A stretch of DNA of 64,000 nt, taken from Cranoglanis bouderius (Eukaryota > Chordata > Actinopteri > Siluriformes > Cranoglanididae). Location of the stretch: the NCBI GenBank assembly GCA_023630585.1, contig CM042535.1, forward strand, positions 36,659,301 to 36,723,300. Direction: 5' to 3'. The notes beneath the pieces are model-generated. The model worked only from the letters and a program-made list of their open reading frames with translations. It did no database searches and had not been told where the DNA came from. A program made the translations under genes and the position numbers. This document shows, in pieces, positions 46,683 to 57,995 of this stretch; the first letter of the stretch is position 1; the number at the start of each line of letters is the position of its first letter.

Positions 46683-49476
46683 CTGAAAATTCACATAAGT
46701 GCGTGATTAGGGTGTTGCTAGGTAGTCGCTCTGCTATCCCATGTGGTTGCTAGGGTGTTGCTATCATATTTCAGTTGGTTGCTATGGTGTTGCTATGACA
46801 TTCCAAGTAGTTGCTAGGGTGTTGCTATATTCCCCGTGTACTACGTAATGATCAGGTTTCATGTTGTAGCTCCTACAGTTTGGCCTGAAAGACCTTCTGA
46901 CTAAAAATAAAAGCACCCCAAAGTCTTCCCTATGGAAAAACGACCCTCCTTGGAGCGTTGCTACGCGGCAACCGTAATTACGATCTTTCCCAAAAACACA
47001 AGCACGTCTACGTTTCATGTTTCTACGTGAAAAACTGTGACAAGTACAAGATGATTATGAAGAACAGTGTGTTTTTTGCTCTGTCAAGCCAACATGAATA
47101 CTTGCTATTGGTCGTAAGAACATTACTAAATAATCACGCAAGAAAACAAATCCAAAAATCTTTGTCTGTTGTTCATAAGATGTCAGATAGAGTCTTCCTC
47201 ACCCCTTCATCATCATCCTCGCTCTTCATGTGTTCAGCGATGAACCGCACGCCGTCTATGGCTGCATCCACCTCTGCTTCACGCCCGACTCTGAGCCTCT
47301 GCCCAAACTCCGAGCCCTCAGGCAGCTCGGCTGTCCTCCAGGTCCCCAGAGCGAACGTGTCGCCAGAGAACGACTTGCTCCGATGCTTCCTCCGAAATCT
47401 TTCACGCATGTTGGAGCGACCTGGTCGCCGCATGAGCAGGAAGACGGGCAGTTGGTGCAGGAAGAAGCGCTGCACCCAGGCAGGCATGTGGTGTGTGGAC
47501 GGCGAGCGGTGATGCACGTTAAGCACGCATACGCTGGTCACGATGGAGAAGGTCACCAGCACCATGGTGAACATCAGGTACTTTCCGATGAGCGGCACAG
47601 CCAGCGAGGTGGGCGGAACGATCTTGGAGATCAGTAACAGGAAGACGGTGAGGGCCAGCAGCACGGAGATGCACAGAGTCATCTTCTCACCGCAGTCTGA
47701 CGGCAAGTAGAAGACAAGAACAGCGAGAGAGGTGATGAGCACGCACGGGATGATGAGGTTGATGGTGTAGAACAGCGGCTTGCGTCGGATCACGAAGTCG
47801 TACGTGACGTCCATGTAAGTGGCGTCGTCGGGGTCTTCGTTCTTGCGGCCCGGCAAAGACACGATGTCCCACTCGCCGCTGGGCGTGTAGTCGTCGCGGC
47901 TAGCGAAGTCAGAGGTCAGGACGAGGTCGAGCTCGGTGCGGTCGTATGTCCACGAGCGGAACTTCAGTGTGCAGTTCTGCTGGTCAAAGGGAAAGTTGCG
48001 GACCTCGATGGCGCAGGCGCTCCTGTAGATGGCTGGAGGAAGCCAGAAGATGTCACCCGTGTTGGAGACAATAGCGTTGCTGTAGAATGAGACTTCATAC
48101 ACACCGTCCGCACTGAGATAGACAGGAAATGACAGAAGGTCAGGTTTTTTATTGCTGATTTTCTTGTACAGAATTAATTTTTATAATGAATTTTACGTCA
48201 TTTAACTCCCGTGAGTCGTTGCGCACTGTGTGTGTGTGTGTGGTAAAACGTGAATAATATGCATTAACTAAGCTTTTGCTAATCTGTCCTCCTTTTCCCA
48301 TCCTTCAGAACAGTGTCATATACAGTTCCTCAATTGAAACGAGCATTAGCTTATTTTAGTAAGATATTACACGGACTGCTGAGTCTGTAAAGCATCATCA
48401 GGATGCCTCTTAATCGAATTAGCTCATGATCACATGCCATAATCACTTTTTACTCCGTTCATTTATGTCTTAAACATCTGTTTCCGTCCTCCCCCTGCCA
48501 TCTTAACGAGTCTTGCTTCATGAACTAAATGGAGTGTTGAATCTCCATATAAAATTAAACAAAAGACTAAATATAATCTCTGAGGAGACTGTGGCCTAGA
48601 TCTTACAGCTCGGAACACCTGAGTGATAGCATTTATCAGAGCGTTTAGGACCTGACAGAACTTTTATAGCATAATTAGTCAGTTATTTGCTAAGTGCCAT
48701 CATTTAGCACATAAACTGTAAAATATATATAGAAAACAAGCACGTCGAGCATCAAAGATCATCAGGTTTATGGCCTTAAATGTTCCACTTAAAGCACTGT
48801 GTTACCTAGATGACTGTAAATCGGTCATCTATAATTAATCCACTTCCTGTTTTTCTTACTATAATTATATTTTACAGGCTTTGGGGAATAGCAAGTCTGG
48901 AAAATATGGTAGTAGGTTTTGTTTTTTGTTCTGATTTTTTAATGTGTTTTTGTTTACTTGCATGATTGTTGAAGTATGGTTTTACTTCATACATGAGTCA
49001 GGTTATGTTATAAAAACAAGCAATTTAGCCAGTTTTATTATTTAGCCTATACTTTATCAAGAGAAACTTTGAAACTTGTAATTTTGTCTGTAGATATGAT
49101 CTTAAGTGTCTTTTAATACGTGTTCTTCTGTGTACAAATATAAGTTGTATGGAGAACAGGTGGATTAAGTGGGTCGGGATTTACAGCATCAGCATACTTG
49201 TTGTAGAGCACGATATCAGGAAGCCAGATGTGGTGAGAGGGGATTCGTAGTTTTTGGATGCCGTCGTACTTGTCCGGGTCCCAGACGAGTCTGTAGTCGG
49301 TCCACTCCTGCAGGTGGGTGAAAAACAGCAGTCGGGACAATAGTCGGACAATTCGCCGTGTTTCTGATCTATCAAACAAACACAGCTGTTCAGAGGAAGG
49401 ACAATTGAAGCTATATTTAACAAGACTTTAATATGCGTATTTAGCTGGACTTTTCATTTCTTCATGTAGGAAAGTT

Positions 49477-49517
<41 letters not shown>

Positions 49518-49651
49518 GTAACTGCTACAGACTTAATCCTAACTGTTTTACTATTACTATTAGTCATTTATCCAAAATGTTTAGAAAGCCTATATATAAC
49601 TATAACTATAGTAAAAGACAGGATCTTAAACATACAAATGCAATTAGATTT

Positions 49652-49720
<69 letters not shown>

Positions 49721-49801
49721 TATAATACTATAGTATATATATACTATATACTATAGTATTATACTATATACTATAGTATTATACTATACTATACTATAGT
49801 A

Positions 49802-49877
<76 letters not shown>

Positions 49878-50243
49878 TATTTAAACAGCAAATTCATTCT
49901 GACTAGCACAGTGTGTATATATGTATTTTAAAGAGCTGCAGGTAACCTCACCTGCGTGAGCCACACGTTAGTCGTCATGATCTGTTCCCTCTCATTCTGC
50001 AGTGATGAGAAACAGGATTAGGAAAGTGTGTTTAGTGTTCAAGTATAGTTTGTAAGCAAGGTACTCTCAAGGTGTGTGTGTGTGTGAAGCACCCACCACG
50101 CTGATCAGCTGAGCCAGGGACACTTTGATGCCGATGGTGACCTGCTGACTCTTATTGATCGCCGGTCTGATTAGCTTATTGTAGCGATCCGAACTGAGGA
50201 TAAAATCCACCAGCCTCTCTTCAGCATCAGCTGATAGGGAACC

Positions 50244-50276
<33 letters not shown>

Positions 50277-53200
50277 AATGTGAGGGAATCTAAGACAGGA
50301 CAAGAATAATTTATTTCTAGTAGTGGTTAATTACACTTCACACCATCATGGTGTTAATCATGATGGTGAAAGTGTGAGGCATGACACAGGCTGTGATCTC
50401 ATATATCATATCATACCCAAAATATTTCATAAACACTGTGCTGGTGTGAAACCACTAAATTAGCTCTGGCGCAACCAGTCAGCATCAAATTAGGCATCAT
50501 ATAATCAGTTGAACACAGTCGACCTGCGTAATTAAAGTGTCACGTGATCTCAATATAAATGCACCTGGCGCTATCAAAACAAGTCCAGGACAAAGGTATG
50601 GTTTGGATATAAAATATATCTCAAAATTTGAACACCCCACAGAGTACCATTAAATCCATTATTAAAAAATATGTCACGACTAAAGAGGGTAAAGATAGCA
50701 TTAGTCCAGGAAGCGACTAGAAGGGCCGAGGATTAGTGTTGCCCATCTGTTAGTGTTTTTGGGAGATTTTATATCCCCGCTCCAGCGTTTATAATAGGGT
50801 TATTGAGAAGATACAGAATCGTAACACTGAACAGCCTATAGGGCTGCAAGTGAAAATTAACTCTACTACAGCAGCAGTGACTGGACACGCAAAATCTATT
50901 TAAAAAGTGATGGACAAGGATGCGGTAATGAAGCGGTTTCCAGACCATTCCGACTCCTGGAAACCAATCTGATATTCCTCAAGGTGAAAGATCCGGAAAG
51001 GTTGAGGTGTCAGTCAGACTGCATGCGGCCTGTTTTCTCCAGAAAAGGTGAAAAGAAAAGAAAACCTTCACATCACTTCAGTTACAAAGACCAAACTATG
51101 GAAAAACACTCTGCCAGTCCACACCACAATGAGTGTGTGTGTGTGTGTATGTGTGAGTGACAGGTTAATGTCTGTTTTTTCTCAGTGAACACGATGCTCC
51201 AGTCATGGGTCCGGGATGATGTCACGTGTAATTGCTGTGATTTGTTCTGCTCAGATATATTCACACACACACACACATACAATCTTCAGTCATTTCTCTG
51301 TGCTTGGCCTTGAAGTGCTCACACCTGCTTCTTAACAGCGTGTGCGCACGCGCGTGTGTATGTGTGTGTGTGTGTGTAATCAGTGCAACTCATTCTGACT
51401 GTTGTTCAACTGTCACTTAACACGGAAACAGGACTATATATTTACAAGTGAGATGTATCAGAAAAAAACATCCTTAACAATCTTTACTATTGTAACAGAT
51501 GTCAGAGACACTGTAAATTTAACCATCACTATCACGTCTGCTCGCCTCATATCACTGTGAGGTTATTATTGCGTCTTGTGGACTATATGTAAACATCTGT
51601 TATGTGAAATAGCTTATTCGGGGCGGGACTAAATAAACTGGGACTAAATAGACTGCTCGTGGTTGTGTGACGCACCTGGATGCCGTTATTACAGTGCACA
51701 CTTCCCGATCTCACCACTACACACTGCTGTATCACACACACGCGGGTTGATGGTGGAATGCTTTTTACTAAGCAGATTAATTAGCATGTGTGGAATCGCA
51801 GGTGTGTTAACTGATGAAAGCGAGCAAAAGTGAAAAGCTGTCACATACGTAATTCTCCTGCTAACACAACACATCACCCTTCGGTTAGACGTATTACTAC
51901 GTCGTACTCAAAATGTTCACCGACGTTGACTTATTGACTTTTTTGTCAGGGTCGCAAAGACCACATGAAAAACGGTTAGGTTCCCTCTCTCTCGCTACGC
52001 AGCTAGCGTAATTTTAGTTTAGATTAAGGAGTATGTGCGCTAAGCCGATTGCTTTCTTGTGTTCTCTCGCTCGTAGTTCATGGTTCCCAGTCCATAGAAA
52101 GTTGTTCGTAGTTCGTATTCCGTAGCTCGTTGTTCATGGTTCCCAAACCACCTCCTTGCGTCGCCCATTTGGTTTTGTTTTCATCATTTGGATTACTGCT
52201 TTGTGGATTACTACTGCTGGTTTGTTTCATGGACATTCTCATTTGGATTACTGCCTCAGTTGTTAAGGAATATCACATTTTGGATTACTGCTTTTCATTC
52301 AAGGGATTATGGTTTGGTGTTTTTTTGTGTTCCTTTATTTTTTGAATATGTTCCTAATAAACTGACGTTTCCCCTGCGCATGCATCCTGACTCCCCTTCC
52401 TCCAGTTTACATAACAGAATACTCCGCCAAAAAATGGATGCAGCAGGGAAAATTGGCGCCGCTTGTTTTGTGCCTGCTTATGACTCCATCCGCTTTCCTC
52501 AAAGGATTTTTGTTTATGCTTCGGAAGCGTATGATGGATTCTCCGTATGGCCGCAATGTTTTTTTACTGCAAGCACAAACGTATTTCCTTAATTTGGAGG
52601 ACCCCAAGCCTGATGAGGAACAGTGGTTGGGGTTCCTCCTCTCCCGTCTGGTTGGCTCCGCTCGCCAATGGGCGGAGCTTCACCTCGCCAGTGGATCCAC
52701 GAAGCTCAATACAGTTTCGGGCTTTGTGGATCTACTGGTCCAGGTGATCGGAAGCCCAGACTTCCAACCTGACCTCAGGACCTTCTTGGGGAAGAATCGT
52801 CTGGGCGACCGACCAGGCGTGTCGTTCCTGGACTACTATGAGGGGGAGCGGGCTAACAGGGCAGCCTGCACCTCTCAGCTCCTGACCCAGAAGTGCGCCA
52901 CCGAAGGATGCACCTGACCAGCCATCCTACAGTGCCCCACCTGCAGGAAACAGGGAGGAAGGAGCAGCTACTTCTGCTCACAAGTCTGTTTTAAGGGCAG
53001 CTGGCGGGTTCACAAACGGCTCCACAGGCGGGCAACCCCAGAGCTCCAGCCGGAGGTCTCCACAGCGGAGCTGCCCCTGGAGGTTAACATGGCGACCTCC
53101 AGCCCCGAGCTCCAGCCAGAGGCCCAGCAGGAGGTCTCCACAGCGGAGCTGCCCCTGGAGGTTGACATGGCAACCTCCAGCCTCGAGCTTCAGCCGGAGA

Positions 53201-54560
53201 CCCAGCAGGAGGTTTTCCCAGAGGAGCTGCTCTTGGAGGTTCAAGAAGAAACCTCCACTCCTGTCCTGTTCCTGTCGGAGACCCAAGTGGGGTGCTCCGC
53301 TCCAGCCCAGTTCCTGTCGGAGACCCAAGTGGGGTGCTCCGTTCCAGCCCAGTTCCTGTCGGAGACCCAAGTGGGGTGCTCCACTCCAGTCCTGTTCCCA
53401 CCAGAGGTTCAAGAAGAAACCTCCTCTCCTGTCCTGCTTATACCGGAGGTCCACGAGGAGACCTCCGCCCAAGCCATGTTCCTGCCAGAAGTTCAAGAAG
53501 AAACCTCCACTCCTGTCCTGCTCATGTCAGAGGTCCATGGGATGACCTCTTCTCAAGCCAAGTCTATGTCTGAGGTCCACGGGATGACCTCTTCCCAAGC
53601 CCAGTCCATGTCTGAGGTCCACGGGATGACCTCCTTTCCAAGTTCTAGCCCATGTTTTAGCGCAAAATTTAGCCCTAGTCCTAGTCCATGTCCAAGTCCA
53701 TGTCCAGGTTCCTGCCCTAGTCCTAGTCCATGTCCAGGTTCCTGCCCTATTCCTAGTCCATGTCCAACTCCATGTCCAGGTTTCTGCCCTAATCCAAGGC
53801 CTGTTCCCAGTCCTGTCCCCAGTCCTGATCCCAGTCCATGCCTCAGCCTATGCCCAAAGCCAGTTCCCGTTCCCAGTTCCAATCCTGCTCCCGGTCTCAT
53901 TCCCAACTCTTGTTCGTAGTTCGTATTCCGTAGCTCGTTGTTCGTGGTTCCCAAACCACCTCCTTGTGTCGCGTATTTGCTCCGTTTGGTTTTGTTTTCG
54001 TCATTTGGATTACTGCTTTGTGGATTACTACTGCTGGTTTGTTTCATGGACATTCTCATTTGGATTACTGCCTCAGTTGTTAAGGAATATCACATTTTGG
54101 ATTACTGCTTTTCATTCAAGGGATTATGGGTTGTTGTTTTTTTGTGTTCCTTTATTTTTGAATAATATGTTCCTAATAAACTGACGTTTCCCCTGCGCAT
54201 GCATCCTGAATCCCCTTCCTCCAGTTTACATAACAAAAATGTTCAGGAGAGGATAAGGACTATGGCTGTGCAGTCATTATACTCATTTGTGTCTGTACTA
54301 ATGCACTTAACCAGCTAACTAATTTGCCACACTTGGTCATTACATCAGCATATTTTGGCCTAGATAATTAGGTTCCTAAGCAACCAAAAACATGGCACGG
54401 GGCACTTTGGAGCTTCCACTAGATAATTAATTCACCGCTCGTCCACCTCTGAGTTTGTTAGCTCTATCCCAAAATCATTATCATTTACTTTTACTGGTCT
54501 AACTCATAATCTGGACTATGAGAGTGTGAAGGAGAGGAGAGAGAGTGAGAGAGAGAGAGA

Positions 54561-54593
<33 letters not shown>

Positions 54594-56204
54594 TGAGAGA
54601 GAGAGAGAGCGAGAACAAGAAAGAGAGAGTGATAGCTGAAGCTCCCTTTTCCATGGTCAACGTTGCAGCAGAGTTAGAGCCAACTGTTCTAAATCCATGT
54701 GAAGCACAAAAGCTGCTGACCAGCAGGAAAAAACAATATTTCACCTGCTGCGGAGTCAGAGAGATAGAGAGTGAAAGAACGCAAGAGAGAGAAATACAGA
54801 GAGAGAGAGAGAGAAAGATAGAGAAATACCTTCCTAGTGCACTTCATGTGTTTAATAATTAAAGAATACACACTATTCCTGTCTGCTTGTGACAAACACG
54901 AACACTGACTTCATTGCAACCAAAAAGCTGACGCACAAATCAAAACACAAAACAAAATCAGTAGTAAATGGATAGGCACTACACATGTAGCACTATAGGA
55001 CTGAGCGCAGATACACAATCATTTACCCCCAGTGTGCTCATGCCATCCCAACCCCATCACTTCCCTCCACTTACCCTGGTTACACTATGTTATTACCCAT
55101 TGCATACTGACCTTAGAGTCTAAAGAGGAACTGTCTCTCTACCAACACTGTAGTTATAGATACTCCTTGCTGCTCCTGTACAGGCAACTATAGGCACCAT
55201 TAGCACCGGTCAGGTACCACAACGATTCCTGGTACCACATTATTGAGCACATTTTGTTACAAACCTCACAAACTGAGCACTGAGTGGGCAATCATGCTTG
55301 TGCTGAAGCTCTGCCAGCCATCCTTAAATCGGGGGGGGGGGGGGTCGCTTTTGCCAGCTGCCATCAGACTCCACAATGCCTCCTCCCAACATGACGTGCC
55401 TCCAGCTTCCCGGAACGAATGAACAACGGGACGGAATTCAATTCATTCATTCGGATACATTCATGTATGCATACAATCATCATATACATAGATCCCAAAC
55501 TCACCAGCTGGGTTGTTGTGAATGTCTGCGCTTTTTTTGCTAACGTGTTGTATGTGTAACGTCGTCTAGTGTAGCATCCAATCAATAAAGTACATCCGTC
55601 TAGCTATCTATCTAGAGAAAAAATGGATGGGGCAAAATACCGTCAAATTCTTGAGGAAAATCTGCTGCCCTCTGCCAGAAAGTTGTCAACAGGAAGAAGG
55701 TTTACCTTCCAACATGACAATGACCCAAAGCACACAGCAAAACTGACCACACAGTGGTTGAATGAGAAAAAGGTGAATGTCCTTGCATGGCCTAGTCAGA
55801 GCCCAGACTTAAACCCCATTGAAAATCTGTGGAATGACTTGAAGGCTGCAGTCCACAAACAGTCACCATCAAATTTAACTGAACTTGAGCAGTTCTGCAA
55901 AGAAGAGTGGGCAAATATTGTCTGCAAAAGGCTGTAATTAAAGCAAAAGGTGGTTCAACAAAATACTAACACAATCGGGTGATCCTTTTTCCAATTCAGT
56001 GATTCTGTTTTTTAATTTTAAAAAATTTTTCCTGACATGTTGGTGTTATATCTTTCACTTGGATGTTATAAGTTGCACTGAGTAAATACAGCTGGATAAA
56101 ACAAAAATGTGTCCGTCTTCATTTCAGGCTGAAAAGCAACAAAATGTGATTATTTTAAAGGGGGGTGATTCTTTTCTATACCCACTGTATCTCTCTCTAT
56201 CTAT

Positions 56205-56245
<41 letters not shown>

Positions 56246-57393
56246 TCCTTACATTTATATAGTGCTTTTCTAGGCACTCAAAGCACTTTACATAGTATGG
56301 GGGGAAATCTCAACCACCACCAGTGAGTAGCATCCACCTGGATGATGCGATGGCAGCCACAGTGCACCAGAACACCCACCACACACCAGCTATAGGTGGA
56401 GAGGAGAGGAGAGAGATGTAGCTAATTCAGGGATGGAGATTATTAGGGGGCCATGATAGATAAGGACCAAGGGTCTATCTCTCTATCTATCTATTGATCG
56501 ATCCATGTAATTATCTCTCTATCTATCTATCCATGTAACTATCTCTCTATCTATCTATTGATCAATCCATGTAACAAGCTCTCTATCTATCTATCTATCT
56601 ATCTATCTCTCTATCTAACTATTGATCGATCCATGTAACAATCTCTTTATCTTTCTGTCTATCTATCTCTCTATCCATGTAACAATCTCTCTATCTATCC
56701 ATGTAACAATCTCTCTATCTTTCTGTCTGTCTATCTATCTATGTATCTATCTATCCATGTAACAATCTCTCTATCTATCCATGTAACTACCTCTCTATCT
56801 ATCTATCGATCGATCCATGTAACTATCTCTCTATCTCTCTATCGATGTAACAATCTCTCTATCTGTCCATGTAACTATCTCTCTATCTATTTATTGATCG
56901 ATCCATGTAACAATCTATCTATCTATCTATAATACTGATTGGCCTTTGCTGTAATCGTTGTTGTTTCGTTTGTTCTCACCGTGTAACCTGAGAGTTTTAA
57001 ACACTCAGAGGCATGTGCGACTGCTTGCACTGATTAAACGGTCTATCCAGACCACTCACACGTAACAATTAATGACTTAATGATTTTAGTCCTGATGGAT
57101 CAACCGAGGCCAAAATGAGACAATGAGGCCCTGATTTACAAAAATACCAAATAATTAGCACTAATTTATGTGTGTAATAAAATAAATATAAACGTGAATG
57201 CAAAATAGTGGGCGTGGCACGGAAATTAGGCCTACGGCAGATGCAAAGTAGAGCGAGGAAACAATATGTAAATACGATTTTTGCATGTTTACTAATTTCA
57301 AAGATGTCAAGGAGACGCCTTGAAGAGTAAACAGAAATTTGCCAGAGGAAGATAATGTACCTTTTTTGAACTGGAATATATTTATATATACAG

Positions 57394-57446
<53 letters not shown>

Positions 57447-57959
57447 AACAATATTATAAAGTGACACTTTTCATTGCGGCCTGCTCATGCTCTGATTGCT
57501 GCTAATGCCAGCTAGCTGGACTTAAACAAACTAGCTAGCTAGCCAAGCGTGGAAAATGTAGCTAGCTATTTTTCATCCATTTCAGTACCTAAACAATGTT
57601 CAAAATGGCAACCGGGAGCTACTGTTCATCACCGGATACGGAGACACGGTTCGTCGCATGTTCGGTATAACTGTAAATAAAGGTGTTGAACAAAATTAGC
57701 AAAATTACGTGCTGCACCACGTTAATAAACCACAGTCTGCTCTGAATGTATGTTTGATACATCACATCATTATTGAGATATACAAATTATACACACCTCT
57801 AAATAAATGTGCTGTAGCTCTATGTGGATGTGGTCCGTTTTCAAATCTGGGTTATTGACGTATTTAATTAAAACTTATTTAATTAGGTTTTAACACATAC
57901 ACACAAGTTTTAATGGCATCACGAGAGCTCTGAGGATTATTCATTTCCATTTACCGGAA

Positions 57960-57995
<36 letters not shown>

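Larger units (their letters stand above)
51944..54235 (+). mobile_element. Deleted LTR retroelement with a gag-zinc finger-repeat frame
   Basis: About 2.3 kb, antisense inside intron 1 of the beta subunit gene. Order: 5' LTR, a gag-like frame, a METAP1-like zinc finger, a repeat tail, and a 3' repeat lacking the first 158 bp of the LTR. There is no protease, reverse transcriptase or integrase. Either a non-autonomous family or an internally deleted copy. Confidence 0.8.

Noticed and set aside
47230..47637. Plus-strand 135-codon frame
   Set aside because: Antisense shadow of beta subunit exon 5, whose minus-strand product is a clear nAChR.
52891..53030. A genuine host metap1 exon
   Set aside because: It is fused in frame to a gag-like region, sits between LTR repeats, contains a stop, and no methionine aminopeptidase catalytic domain follows.
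52978..53496. Minus-strand Gly/Leu-rich 172-codon frame
   Set aside because: Shadow of the tandem-repeat tail of the retroelement frame; repeats in multiples of three keep several frames open.
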